Shown: in pieces, positions 25,489 through 35,019 of the stretch
Numbering within the stretch: position 1 is the first letter of the stretch
Layout of the letters: every line of letters starts with the position of its first letter
Assembly: GCF_000521505.1 (NCBI RefSeq)
Contig: NZ_CP003915.1
Location: forward strand, 1,426,001 to 1,490,000
Reading direction: 5' to 3'
DNA from: Advenella mimigardefordensis DPN7
GTDB lineage: Bacteria; Pseudomonadota; Gammaproteobacteria; Burkholderiales; Burkholderiaceae_B
Length of the DNA: 64,000 nucleotides
Notes under the pieces: generated by a model
Told to the model about the DNA's origin: nothing
What the model saw: only the letters and a program-made list of their open reading frames with translations
Databases searched by the model: none
Translations under genes and position numbers: made by a program

Positions 25489-26618
25489 GGGCTTTTTTCT
25501 CCTGGATAGATTACACCGAATTGCGCGATGGCTGCATCGTCAAACTGAAAGCCTAGTCCGTCTCCCTGGGGCAACAGAATGTCGCCGTTTTCTGCTGTCA
25601 GTTGTCTGTCGATGAGCCTGCGGAAGTTGACGATGTGGTCATCAGGCATCCATTCTACGTATGTGGAATTGGGCGTGCTGGCTACCAGATGAACGTGTAC
25701 ATCATGCCATGCATGGGGTTCAACCAATATGCCATAACTGGCGGCCGTAGCCGCAATGCGTTTCCATTCAGTTATGCCGCCGCAAACGGTTGCATCGGTT
25801 TGAAGCAGGGTGGTGGCCTGCTGGGCGAGCAGATCCTTGAAACGCCATCTACCTGCTTCCACTTCGCCAGTCGCAACGGTGACGGGTGTCGCTCTGGCAA
25901 GACGCATGTGATTATCGATGTCATCCGGAGAAAATGGCTCCTCGATCCAGTACGGGTTATAGGGTTCGAAACAGCGCATGTACGCCAGCGCAGTCGGCAA
26001 GTCCTGCCAGGCGTTGTTGGCATCAAGCATAAGTCTGATATCGTCACCGATAGCCTCGCGCACCGCGGCGAGGCGTTTCCGCTCATTGGCCACGGTCTCC
26101 AGGCCGACTTTGATCTTAACGGCCCTGAACCCATCGGCGACGTGATTCGCCATTTCCTGAGCCAGATGCTCGGTTGTTTTTCCTGGCAGATAATAGCCAC
26201 CGCTTGCATAACCGGGCACTCGTTCCAGTGTCTTTGCGCCCAGATACCGGTATAGAGGAAGCCTGGCAGACCTGGCATTCAAATCCCACAACGCCGTATC
26301 CAGTGCAGATAAGGCGCGCATGACAGCACCTGTACGCCCAACCAGCAATGCCTCCTGGTACATTTCTGCCCACAGCCCTTCAACACGATGCGAGTCCTGG
26401 CCAACAAGTTTTGCTGCAAGCAGATCAGTGACGGCTACAGACAGCAGTCGTCCGGCAGTATTAACGGCATAGCAATAACCCAATCCTTCCACGCCGTCCG
26501 TTGATCGGATTCGGATCAGACAATATTCACGTGCAGTGACTTTGCGTGTAGAAAAAGTCACTGGCTGAGCCAGAGGGACGCGTGCGATGCATACGGAAAC
26601 AGACTCGATGATAGGCAT
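25470..26618 (-). CDS. Enolase-superfamily dehydratase/racemase (mandelate racemase/muconate-lactonizing type)
   Basis: 382 residues from the ATG at 26618 (AGGAG about 11 bases upstream; a GTG four codons earlier is possible). The capping domain is followed by a TIM barrel with FRAVKIKVGLE (the KxK base pair), metal ligands D in LMLDANN, E in WIEEPF and E in ATGEVE, and a catalytic His in EPHAWHD. KxK plus H indicates an MR-like acid-sugar dehydratase or racemase. Linked to a 2-hydroxyacid dehydrogenase, a Bug receptor and LysR, so probably catabolism of a hydroxy or sugar acid. Exact substrate unknown. Confidence 0.9.
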   Translation of the reverse strand: MPIIESVSVCIARVPLAQPVTFSTRKVTAREYCLIRIRSTDGVEGLGYCYAVNTAGRLLSVAVTDLLAAKLVGQDSHRVEGLWAEMYQEALLVGRTGAVMRALSALDTALWDLNARSARLPLYRYLGAKTLERVPGYASGGYYLPGKTTEHLAQEMANHVADGFRAVKIKVGLETVANERKRLAAVREAIGDDIRLMLDANNAWQDLPTALAYMRCFEPYNPYWIEEPFSPDDIDNHMRLARATPVTVATGEVEAGRWRFKDLLAQQATTLLQTDATVCGGITEWKRIAATAASYGILVEPHAWHDVHVHLVASTPNSTYVEWMPDDHIVNFRRLIDRQLTAENGDILLPQGDGLGFQFDDAAIAQFGVIYPGEKSPWISIS

Positions 26619-26674
26619 GAGATAAAACACTCCTGATATTTGGAAGTAATGCGGTTAGGCAAAGGTTGTTGGAT

Positions 26675-27646
26675 TTATTGAAACTGGATATTGGCTTTTT
26701 TAATCACGTCTTGCCATTTGGTTTGTTCCTGATCGAGCAAGGTCTGGAACTGCTCAGTGGTGCTACCAATAGGGTTGAGTCCCAGATCCTGAAGACGTTT
26801 GCCTATCTTGTCGCTTTTCACAATAGCGTTGATTTCTTTGTTTAAGGTTTCAACAATGTCGTCAGGCGTGTCTTTGGGAGCGATAATGCCAAACCAGACA
26901 TTGGCTTCGTAGCCGGGAAGGCCTGCTTCATCAAAAGTTGGAACATCGGGAAGTTGAGGCAGGCGTTTTCGGGAGGTGACGGCAATGGCCTTCAACTGTT
27001 TTTTCTGTATGAACGGCAAGCTCTGGGTCGGCGTGGCAAAAATGACCGGGATCACACCGCCCAGCAAATCGGTCTGCGCAGGAGCACCACCTTTATATGG
27101 CACATGATTCATTTTGATACCTGCCATCTGGTCCATGAGTTCCATGGCGATATGCTGCGTTGAACCCAGACCAGGCGTGCCAAAGTCTATTTTCTGGTCA
27201 CTGGATTTTGCCAAATCAATAAATTGCCTGAGCGTATCTGGTTGGAATTTTGGGTTGGCTACGAGTACAAATGGTGTATCGGCAATCACGGTAACCGGTT
27301 TGAAATCTGCAAGTTTGTAATTCAGATTCCTGTACAACATGGTGTTGGTCACGTGTGAGGAAATCACCAACATCAAGTTGTAGCCATCCGGTTTGGCCCG
27401 CTTCAGTTCATTGGTCGCGATGGTGCTATTGGCACCGGGTTTGTTTTCAACGACAAATGTCTTACCCATTTTTTCTGATAGCTCGGCAGAGATCAGCCGG
27501 GCGATCGTATCATTGGAGCCGCCGGGGGCCATACCGACCGTAATCCGGACCGGTTGCGTGGGGTAGTCTTGTGCTAATGCATTGGCTGTGCCGGCTGATA
27601 GTGCAGCAAACAGACTGGCCTGGATCAGCTTTGTAACGTGACTCAT
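26675..27646 (-). CDS. Bug-family (TctC) tripartite tricarboxylate transporter receptor
   Basis: 323 residues with signal peptide (cleavage near residue 25, …TANALA) and the standard Bug opening YPTQPVRITVGMAPGGSNDTIARLISAEL, then VVENKPGANSTIATNELKRAKPDGYNLML. Periplasmic carboxylate-binding protein. It precedes the enolase-superfamily gene by 56 bp on the same strand and presumably binds that enzyme's substrate. No cognate TctAB permease is in the window. AAAGGAGATTTTTC lies before the ATG. Confidence 0.93.
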   Translation of the reverse strand: MSHVTKLIQASLFAALSAGTANALAQDYPTQPVRITVGMAPGGSNDTIARLISAELSEKMGKTFVVENKPGANSTIATNELKRAKPDGYNLMLVISSHVTNTMLYRNLNYKLADFKPVTVIADTPFVLVANPKFQPDTLRQFIDLAKSSDQKIDFGTPGLGSTQHIAMELMDQMAGIKMNHVPYKGGAPAQTDLLGGVIPVIFATPTQSLPFIQKKQLKAIAVTSRKRLPQLPDVPTFDEAGLPGYEANVWFGIIAPKDTPDDIVETLNKEINAIVKSDKIGKRLQDLGLNPIGSTTEQFQTLLDQEQTKWQDVIKKANIQFQ

Positions 27647-27829
27647 GAAAAATCTCCTTTTGGTGTGCTGCGGGTTATTTTTTGATTGTTTTACGCAGTC
27701 TACCGCGGCTAAGCTAGCTGATATATGGATTATTTTTCTAAATTAATCGATAAAACAGCTTAATGAAAAGATGCGTTTATTCGATTAAAAAGGAGAGATT
27801 ACATGCCCGAAAAGCTGACTTTCTATTTT

Positions 27830-28753
27830 TTATTTCAGGGTCGGTTGCCGTGAAGCAAGCAGAGCGACTTGCTGGGGTAGTCTGTTTCGCAATAGATGAA
27901 TGAATTCCTGTGCAGCGATGGATTCAGTCGCATCTTTGCGACGTAACAGACAAATATCACGTTTATTAATGGGCAGCATTACTGGAATGGCCAGCAGGCA
28001 CGTTAGATCAAATTGACCGAGCCCAAGAACAGGGACAATCGTTGGGCCAATACCTGCGGCTACGAGGCCAGCAGCAGTGGAAAGATTGTTGACCTGAAGT
28101 ACCTTACTCCACTGTTTGGGATACACCGAGGCATCCAGGTGCTGGCGTATACTGCTGGCTTTTTCAAACACAATAATTGAATAGGGAAGAATATCAACGA
28201 CGGACAGGCGCTTGTGATCTGCCAGCGGATGAGTTGGCTGGCAAACAAAAAAGAATGTGTCAGATGCCAGTGTTTCCATTATCAGATCTGTTCCCGGTTC
28301 TGCTGACGCACACAACGCAAAATCGACCTTGCGGTTGCGTACAAGCTCAACACAGGCCGTGTTCGGCACATCCTCAACCATGAGTGCTATACCTGGATAC
28401 TCATTGATAAAAGTAGCGATAATGTCCGGTAACAGTGCAGAAAATATCGTGGGCAGCGCGGCGATGGCTACCCGGCCTTTGCGCCTGGACACATGGTCCT
28501 GCATCTCAGATAGCGCATGTTCGGTTTCAGGAATCAGGTGATTGACGATATTGAGAAATACCTCGCCCTCGGCGGTCAGTTCCACGTTGCGTGTGTTTCT
28601 GGAGAACAGCCTGGCGTTCAGCCCACTTTCCAAATTGACGATCAGCGCACTGAAAGCAGACTGGGTGATATTGCAATGTTCGGCGGCACGTGTGAAATTG
28701 CGTAGCGTTGCCAGCGCTGCAAAAGCCTTCATTTGGCGTAAGCTAAGGTTCAT
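27830..28753 (-). CDS. LysR-family transcriptional regulator
   Basis: 307 residues from the ATG at 28753, chosen because the HTH begins at once (MNLSLRQMKAFAALATLRNFTRAAEHCNITQSAFSALIVNLESGLN). Upstream in-frame starts, adding 18 or 48 residues, lack the usual LysR N-terminus. The effector domain follows from residue ~90 (KGRVAIAALPTIFSALLPDI). It lies upstream of, and on the same strand as, the Bug–enolase–dehydrogenase genes, 183 bp from the Bug gene, and is the likely regulator. No good ribosome site is visible. Confidence 0.85.
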   Translation of the reverse strand: MNLSLRQMKAFAALATLRNFTRAAEHCNITQSAFSALIVNLESGLNARLFSRNTRNVELTAEGEVFLNIVNHLIPETEHALSEMQDHVSRRKGRVAIAALPTIFSALLPDIIATFINEYPGIALMVEDVPNTACVELVRNRKVDFALCASAEPGTDLIMETLASDTFFFVCQPTHPLADHKRLSVVDILPYSIIVFEKASSIRQHLDASVYPKQWSKVLQVNNLSTAAGLVAAGIGPTIVPVLGLGQFDLTCLLAIPVMLPINKRDICLLRRKDATESIAAQEFIHLLRNRLPQQVALLASRQPTLK

Positions 28754-29348
28754 ATTTGGGATGTCATTCCAATCTGAGAATCCTGAAAACGACAAGTGTA
28801 AAGCCATTGCCGGAAGTAGCGTCGGGACAGTCTGACTGATTTTATCAAGCTTCGCATGACAAGGGCTGATATCGGTAATGCCAATTGCAATGTTCAATTC
28901 TGGCCCGAAAACTCAGGCCCGAAAATTCAGGCCCGAAAAATAATGTAAAAAATGTGAAGAGCGCTGAAGAAACGGGCCTGTCGTGCAGATTGTCATCATG
29001 CTTGTACAAGACTGGTGCCGGCCGGAAACACTTGTGATCCTGTAGCACATGCGGACCGCTTTCCCAAAAGATGTAGCGGCCATTGTATGGCATGTCAGCT
29101 GAATGTCAGCAGGTTAAGGTTTGATCCCCCCGACAATGGCCCGGGGCGGTGCGCCGACGGAATCTCTTGCAAGTTTAGCGTCGCGGCAACAATTAGAAAG
29201 ATTGATTCTTAAAAATGCAATAAACCGAGCGTATATTTCACCGCAAGACGCAACGGGCGTTTCGGGCAGTCGCCGATATCGTCACTGTGATTCATGTACC
29301 ACCAAGGGTGAAATCCGCCCGGTTCGCCTCTGAAGTGAAGGATGATCG
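28754..29348. other. Intergenic region between divergent lysR and GT9 genes
   Basis: Nothing gene-like. It contains the short triple repeat listed next and the promoters of both flanking genes. The GT9 upstream part is GC-richer; I see no clear operator. Confidence 0.6.
28902..28941. repeat. Short tandem repeat, three units of 14 bp
   Basis: GGCCCGAAAACTCA, GGCCCGAAAATTCA and a partial GGCCCGAAAAAT, head to tail, upstream of the LysR gene. Confidence 0.8.
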
Positions 29349-30596
29349 ATGGTCGACAAGCAACGGGAATCTGCCGTAATAGCGCCGGGATGGCTTGATG
29401 GGAAAGCCATGCTGGCTGCCATTAAACCCACCTTAAAAAAAGCCGTCAGGCAACTGGAAAAAGCCGGCAGGAAGGCTGTTTTCGCGGCGCTGAGTGCAGC
29501 GGCAGGGCGCAGGCAGGAAGTATCGGTTACAGCGCTGCAGGAAGTGTCCAGGATTATTGTCATTCGCCCTAACTATCGCATTGGTAACGCGATCCTTAGC
29601 ACGGCCATCATCGCGCCGCTGCAGGAGCGGTTTCCAGGAGCCACCATTGATTTTCTCGTGACGGACAAGACCGCGTCGCTGTTTGCGAATCTGCCTATCG
29701 GGCATATCACAACGGTATCCAGGTCTGTCATGCGTCAACCCTGGCGCGCTCTGCCCATTGTGCGCCAATTGCGGGCTCGGCGCTATGATCTGGCGGTGCA
29801 ATTGGCGCCCAGTTCGTTGAGCGGACTGGTTGTTTCGACGCTGGTTGGCGCCCGCTACATCATGGGCAAGCCAAAGGGATCGGCTGCGTGGTATGACATT
29901 ACGGTAACAGACCCCATCGTTCATGCATATGATGTTGGCACCGCATTCTCGCGAACACTCGGCACTATCTGTCCGGCCAATACCTGTCTGGCCATATCCG
30001 ATAAGGAGCGAATGCGCGCGCTTGGTCAATTCCAGGCAATGGGCCTGGAGACTGACGGCGACGGTAATCCTGATGCGTTTGTTGCTGTTTTTGTGGGTGG
30101 ACATGCCGATAAAGTCTGTCCTGTTTCGTTTTGGCTGGCGCTGATCAATGATTTGAATCGGACCGGAAAACGCTTTGTCGTTTTCGTCGGACCAGAAGAA
30201 AAGGCGATGATTCCCCGCTTGCAGCAGGCGCTGGCGACATTGCCATTGGGTTCGCTTTGTCCGCCCCAGCCGCTGCGACTCTTTGCTGCCATGCTGGCTC
30301 AGGCGCGTGTGATGGTAACGCCCGATTCAGGGCCAATGCATATGGCCGCCGCTCTGGGTGTGCCGGTAGTGATGATGTTGCAGGCCCAGAAATCGATGGG
30401 GTTTGTTCCGCCCTGTGCCGGCTCACGCGTTGTGCCGAATCTGAATGTATCCCAGGTGCTCGTTGCAGTGGATGGCCACTATAATGACAATGCCGCCGAC
30501 GCAACCACAAATGTCATGGAAGCGGATTGGCCGCGTGTGAAGGCATCTGACCGCCAGATCTCAGATAGCAGTATGTCAGTTGAGATGGCGCTTTGA
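29349..30596 (+). CDS. Glycosyltransferase family 9 (heptosyltransferase-like)
   Basis: 415 residues. The GT9 core starts at about residue 60 with IIVIRPNYRIGNAILSTAIIAPLQERFPGATIDFLV and ends with ARVMVTPDSGPMHMAAALGVPVV, the ADP-sugar-binding signature of ADP-heptose:LPS heptosyltransferases. Between them lies RRYDLAVQLAPSSLSGLV. The first ~60 residues are a basic extension of unknown role. AAGGATGATCG precedes the ATG. The gene stands alone, outside any LPS cluster, so a cell-surface glycan role is likely but the acceptor is unknown. Confidence 0.88.
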   Translation: MVDKQRESAVIAPGWLDGKAMLAAIKPTLKKAVRQLEKAGRKAVFAALSAAAGRRQEVSVTALQEVSRIIVIRPNYRIGNAILSTAIIAPLQERFPGATIDFLVTDKTASLFANLPIGHITTVSRSVMRQPWRALPIVRQLRARRYDLAVQLAPSSLSGLVVSTLVGARYIMGKPKGSAAWYDITVTDPIVHAYDVGTAFSRTLGTICPANTCLAISDKERMRALGQFQAMGLETDGDGNPDAFVAVFVGGHADKVCPVSFWLALINDLNRTGKRFVVFVGPEEKAMIPRLQQALATLPLGSLCPPQPLRLFAAMLAQARVMVTPDSGPMHMAAALGVPVVMMLQAQKSMGFVPPCAGSRVVPNLNVSQVLVAVDGHYNDNAADATTNVMEADWPRVKASDRQISDSSMSVEMAL

Positions 30597-30740
30597 AATA
30601 GGCAGAGCCGTGCTCGTGTCCTCGTGATCGCATCGCCTGCAGGCCGCTGTGCCGACAGTTATGAATTGCGCGTCATGAATCACTCGTTTGAACGTGCCTT
30701 TTGCCCTTTTCTATACGCCGTAAAAGCAATTTCTCCGCTT

Positions 30741-31643
30741 TCATTTACGAGCGCGTATCGATCTTCTTAGCCCGATCAACCGTTCTACGGAGTTTAATGA
30801 ACGCTGCGGATTACTGCCTACTACGCCCAGTGTCAGTATTTCCAGGCAGGCCAGCGTAGGCCCGTGCAAGGATGTGCCGCCGGTGCCGGATCTGGGCATC
30901 ACAATAACGGAATGGGACTGGTGTGCCAATGCATGCCGTCGTTGTCCTGTAATCAGGATCACCGGGATATTCAGCCGATTTGCTTCTTCCATCGTGGCGG
31001 CAACTTCGCGATGGATATTCTGGCGTATCAACACAATAAGGGCGTCGCCCGGCGCTAACTGAAGTAATTGTTCGGCCAGCGATATACCCGTACGATTCAA
31101 GGCGTAGGCGGATAGCCCGTTACGCGCCAGCAATCTTGTGGTGTATTCAGCCAGAATACCCGACGCACCGATCCCGAAGACGCCAATCCGGTTGGCCGAG
31201 TTTAATACGGAGATAGCATCGGTCAGAGAATCCAGATTTTTCTTGTTGGTGAGATGCTCGATCGACTGGCGGTATTCATCAATCACGTAATTGACGGCGC
31301 GATCGGCATCCTGCCGCAGTTCATTCAGTGTTTTGGCCAGCTTTGCAGATGTGATATCAAGCTGCCCCAGTGAGCTGGACAGCAGGGACTTTAAATCCAC
31401 CAGGCCTTCAAAGCCCAGTGCCTGCACCGTGCGAATGACCGTGGCGTCGGACACGCCAATTTCCTTGGCTAATTCGACGGCAGAGCGGGATAGCACCAGT
31501 GCCCTGTTTTGATCGATAAAATCAGCAACAAGTGTCATACGGGTTGACAGGCTATGTCGCCGCGCACGCAGGCGCTCGCCGAAGACGTCTGTACGGCTTG
31601 CGGTTCCGGGCAATGAGTCTGGCATGTTGCTGGTCAGCGCCAC
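30741..31643 (-). CDS. MurR/RpiR-family transcriptional regulator (HTH + SIS domain)
   Basis: 300 residues. N-terminal HTH (residues ~20–95: FIDQNRALVLSRSAVELAKEIGVSDATVIRTVQALGFEGLVDLK) and a C-terminal SIS sugar-phosphate-binding domain (SANRIGVFGIGASGILAEYTTRLLARNG; GDALIVLIRQNIHREVAATMEEA). Such regulators respond to phosphosugars. There is no sugar-catabolic gene alongside; it is flanked by the convergent GT9 gene and, 210 bp away, the siderophore operon. Its target may be elsewhere. Start codon ATG at 31643 or six codons later. Confidence 0.88.
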   Translation of the reverse strand: MALTSNMPDSLPGTASRTDVFGERLRARRHSLSTRMTLVADFIDQNRALVLSRSAVELAKEIGVSDATVIRTVQALGFEGLVDLKSLLSSSLGQLDITSAKLAKTLNELRQDADRAVNYVIDEYRQSIEHLTNKKNLDSLTDAISVLNSANRIGVFGIGASGILAEYTTRLLARNGLSAYALNRTGISLAEQLLQLAPGDALIVLIRQNIHREVAATMEEANRLNIPVILITGQRRHALAHQSHSVIVMPRSGTGGTSLHGPTLACLEILTLGVVGSNPQRSLNSVERLIGLRRSIRARK

Positions 31644-31853
31644 TAGGTGGTCTCCCTGAATTGGCTACTAAGTGCTGTTGTGGACAGGCACACTATGTAC
31701 GCAATATTGCACATAAAATTATAGCCTGCTATTGGCGTGTGAGTGACGTGGCGCTATGCGCTATGTTTGCATACAGTGATTGCCAGGTATAGCGCGGATG
31801 ACTCAGTGGGTTGTCAGAAAAAGCGGATAGGGATGTAGATGATATTGTTCTGT

Positions 31854-32984
31854 TTACAGACGAATGCAGCGTCCTGCCTTCGCTCGCCTGCGTCGCAGGA
31901 TATACATGGTGATTCCGGTGGCAGCAAATCCGGGCAAGGCCAGACTGGACACGATCAGCAGCGCCCGTACCGGCCAGCCGAACCAGGAACCGGTATGCAA
32001 GGGTTCCATCAGGGCGCCCAGTTTATCGGCCAGGCGCTGGCTTTCATACTGATGACGAGTGAGGATGAGACCGGTAGCGGGGTCGATACGGTACTCGTCA
32101 TAAGCACGATCATGCGACGCATTGACGGGTAGGCGGCGCAGACGAAGGGGCTGGCGCGGCTTGCGGGGCAGGGTGAGCAGGATTCTTTGCGAGGGGCCAG
32201 GCAGTGTTGAAAGGGTCATATCGATTGCCGTGCCGAGCTGTTCAGCTGTTGCCCTGGGGGTGGCCCTAGATGCCGCAGATGTGGCGGCGGCCGAAGTGGT
32301 GGCCGATGTGGGAGCGCGCCCGCCCAGCAACGATGTGATGCCGTCGCGATACCAGTCGAACGACCACCATAATCCCGTTAGGGCACTCCACAAAAGAACA
32401 GGGGCCAGCCATAATCCAAAGCGCAGGTGCCAGCCCCGATATAGACGCCGGTCACGCCAGCTGGCTTTGACCTCGGTTTTGGGTGGCAGGCGTTTCCAGG
32501 CCAGCCATAGGCCGCTGGATGCCAGCAGCACAAGGCATAGCGCAGCCACGCCAATAATCGAACGACCAGGCCCATTGGCCTGACCGGGTATGGCCAGCCA
32601 GCGATGAATCTGTCTCACAAAAGTGAAGAATGCCGCTCCCCGGACTTCGCCTTTTATGCTGGATGTGGTTCTGTCTGCGAGCAGTCGCGTGGCCTTGCCT
32701 GCCGCTGTGAAGCCAACGATGATCGCTGCCGATTCATCCGCCTGCAGCAATGTAATACGCTGTCCCTTCAACTGGCGTTCAAGCGCCGGCAGCAATTGCG
32801 CATAGGGCAGGGCAGGCATCTGGGTAGAGGCCAGTGTGGTGTGCCGTGGTGGGTTGAGCCAATCGATCAGTTCGTCTTCGAATGCCATCAGGGCGCCGGT
32901 CAATCCCATGACGGCCAGCAGCAGTCCTGCTGATACGCCTAAACATAAATGGACGCGCAGACCGATCAGGCGCCAGCGGTTCAT
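31854..32984 (-). CDS. PepSY-associated membrane protein (siderophore-operon iron reductase candidate)
   Basis: 376 residues from the ATG at 32984, whose ATGA overlaps the TGA of the upstream binding-protein gene. Membrane helix 1 is RVHLCLGVSAGLLLAVMGLTGALMAF, followed by a periplasmic PepSY region, two central helices (IIGVAALCLVLLASSGLWLAW), a His-rich pattern (RLYRGWHLRFGLWLAPVLLWSALTGLWW) and a final helix with a basic tail. PepSY_TM proteins encoded with siderophore receptors include FoxB-type siderophore reductases, which release iron in the periplasm. That function is inferred from context only. Last gene of the iron operon. Confidence 0.85.
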   Translation of the reverse strand: MNRWRLIGLRVHLCLGVSAGLLLAVMGLTGALMAFEDELIDWLNPPRHTTLASTQMPALPYAQLLPALERQLKGQRITLLQADESAAIIVGFTAAGKATRLLADRTTSSIKGEVRGAAFFTFVRQIHRWLAIPGQANGPGRSIIGVAALCLVLLASSGLWLAWKRLPPKTEVKASWRDRRLYRGWHLRFGLWLAPVLLWSALTGLWWSFDWYRDGITSLLGGRAPTSATTSAAATSAASRATPRATAEQLGTAIDMTLSTLPGPSQRILLTLPRKPRQPLRLRRLPVNASHDRAYDEYRIDPATGLILTRHQYESQRLADKLGALMEPLHTGSWFGWPVRALLIVSSLALPGFAATGITMYILRRRRAKAGRCIRL

Positions 32985-33952
32985 CGAGCAGGCTGCGCCG
33001 GCAGGGGACGTCCTGAAATGTGCGACTGCACCAGCGATACCATCAGGTTCAGCGCCGCGTAGGAATTGGAAATCGCTTCCTCGCGCGTCACCAGAATGTA
33101 ACGCCCTTCGCGGCATGCGGCCAGAAATTCGCAATAGCCTTGCATGACTTTCTGCATGGCTTCTATTTCATCTGCCGGTTTGCCGCCTTTGTCGGACCTG
33201 TAGGCATCAAAGACGAAATCCGCATCCAGTTCCTGCAGGCGTTCGGCGCTCACTTCGATACGATCGCCTTCGGGAATGGAATTGATAATATCGGGAAAGC
33301 GAAAGCCGGCATCGCGCAGAACCCGACCGAGTGAGCGGTAGGTGTGATAGACGCCGATCTTGCCATTTTGTGCCTGGAATACGGAAACAGTGACTTTAGA
33401 GGGATCGCCCACAACATGTCTGAGTTCAGCCAGTTGGGACTGGTAGCGGCGATCCAGAATGGCGAGCCTGCTTTGCGTATTGGTGAGTTCGGCCAGGCGC
33501 TTGTAAATGTGCGGGGCGCCGCCTGACAGGTTGTCGATCAGTACAGTGGGCGCGATGCGGGCCAGTTGTGGTATGGGTAGCTTGCGGTTAGGTCCGGTGA
33601 TGATCAGGTCGGGTTTTGCCGCAGCCACCGCTTCGATATTGATATCGGTTGTGCCCAGAAAAGCGATATCCGAGTTATCAAAGTCCACGCCGGTCAGGCG
33701 CGCGCTGGATCGCATGAAACGGGTTCCGTCCAGTGCCTGTCTGCCATGGCTGGCGACCGGATACACACCTAGCTCCAGCAGCGGAATGGTGATGTCCAGA
33801 TCATGCAGGGAAACGATGCGCTGCGGCTTCCGGGGTACCTCGACCTGGCGTCCCAGGTCGTCGGTGAACATACGTGTATCGGCCAGGGCAGGGGAGGTGG
33901 AGAGGACGGTAAGTGCCAGCATGCAGCCATACCGGAATGTTCGAAATGTCAT
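32981..33952 (-). CDS. Iron-siderophore ABC transporter, periplasmic binding protein
   Basis: 323 residues with signal peptide (MTFRTFRYGCMLALTVLSTSPALA). Class III binding protein: TDDLGRQVEVPRKPQRIVSLHDLDITIPLLELGVYPVASHGRQ opens the first lobe, DLIITGPNRKLPIPQLARIAPTVLID lies between strands, and a long helix joins the lobes. This is the FhuD/FecB/BtuF fold. Partner permeases and ATPase are encoded directly upstream (15-bp gap). The cognate siderophore is unknown. The stop codon overlaps the start of the PepSY protein by four bases. Confidence 0.92.
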   Translation of the reverse strand: MTFRTFRYGCMLALTVLSTSPALADTRMFTDDLGRQVEVPRKPQRIVSLHDLDITIPLLELGVYPVASHGRQALDGTRFMRSSARLTGVDFDNSDIAFLGTTDINIEAVAAAKPDLIITGPNRKLPIPQLARIAPTVLIDNLSGGAPHIYKRLAELTNTQSRLAILDRRYQSQLAELRHVVGDPSKVTVSVFQAQNGKIGVYHTYRSLGRVLRDAGFRFPDIINSIPEGDRIEVSAERLQELDADFVFDAYRSDKGGKPADEIEAMQKVMQGYCEFLAACREGRYILVTREEAISNSYAALNLMVSLVQSHISGRPLPAQPAR

Positions 33953-33966
33953 ATTGATTTCTAGTG

Positions 33967-35019
33967 TTAAAGTTGATCACGGCGCTGCCAAAGCAGTACC
34001 AGAAGAAAAGGAACGCCGACAAGCGCCATCACGATGCCGGCGGGAATTTGCAGGGGAGCGAAAACCAGGCGCCCGATACTGTCAGCCAAAAGAACCAGGC
34101 CGGCGCCATACAGAATGCTGCCGATCAGCAGCGACGCCTGCCGTACGCCCAGTGTCAGGCGGGCCAGATGCGGCGCAATCAGCCCCACAAAGCCCAGGCT
34201 GCCCACAGCGGCAACGGCTGCTGATGTTAATACGCAGGAGGCCAGGAAACACAGGGCCGAAGTGACGCGCACATTCGTGCCCAGGCTGGTGGCCGTGGTG
34301 CGCCCCAGAATCAGGGTGTCGATATTACGCGCACCGATCAGCAGCAATGCCAGTCCGGCAACAGCCCAGTACAGCATGCTTTGCACTGTTTCCCATGACG
34401 CGGCATGCAGACTGCCTGCCAGCCATATCAGTGCAGTTTGTACATTACGGATATCTGCCGTTGTCATAAAGCAGGCAATGACACCATGCAGTAACCACGA
34501 AATACCAATACCGATCAGAATGAAACGCACCTTGGACATATCTCTGGCCATGAGTGCGACGACCAGGGCAATGGTCAGGCCCCCGGCCAGGCCCGCCACA
34601 CTGCGCCAGGCAGGCGCGACGTCCGGCGCAAAAACGGCCATGCCCACGACGGCGAGCGCTGCGCCTTCCTTGATGCCGACTAGTCCGGGATCGGCCAGGC
34701 CATTGCGAGACAGCGTTTGCAGCGCTGCACCCGCCGCACCCAGCATGGCGCCGGCCAACAGGGCCGTGAGAATGCGCGGGAGCCGGATATCCTGCCAGAT
34801 CATGCGTTGCACATCCGCATTGCCAACGGCGTGCCAGAAACTGGACAATGGCGTGTCAAACTGGCCCTGCGGCAGCATCCAGAGGGCGAATAACAATAAA
34901 CCGATGATCCCAAGCGTGCAGGCCGTGACCTGGCGCGGGCGCAGCAGGACGCTATACGAGCCGAGGCGAACCAGTCTGCGCCCGTAGCGTTTCATGAAAT
35001 TGTCGGCGGTTTGATTCAT
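33967..35019 (-). CDS. Iron-siderophore ABC transporter permease (FecCD family), second
   Basis: 350 residues from the ATG at 35019, which overlaps the TGA of the preceding permease gene (ATGA). About nine or ten membrane segments. Family motifs: RLPRILTALLAGAMLGAAGAALQTLSRNGLADPGLVGIKEGAALA (helices 2–3) and GSLGFVGLIAPHLARLTLG, the coupling-helix region that contacts the ATPase. It forms a heterodimeric inner-membrane channel with the other permease. The in-frame region upstream of the ATG is inside the previous gene. Confidence 0.93.
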   Translation of the reverse strand: MNQTADNFMKRYGRRLVRLGSYSVLLRPRQVTACTLGIIGLLLFALWMLPQGQFDTPLSSFWHAVGNADVQRMIWQDIRLPRILTALLAGAMLGAAGAALQTLSRNGLADPGLVGIKEGAALAVVGMAVFAPDVAPAWRSVAGLAGGLTIALVVALMARDMSKVRFILIGIGISWLLHGVIACFMTTADIRNVQTALIWLAGSLHAASWETVQSMLYWAVAGLALLLIGARNIDTLILGRTTATSLGTNVRVTSALCFLASCVLTSAAVAAVGSLGFVGLIAPHLARLTLGVRQASLLIGSILYGAGLVLLADSIGRLVFAPLQIPAGIVMALVGVPFLLVLLWQRRDQL

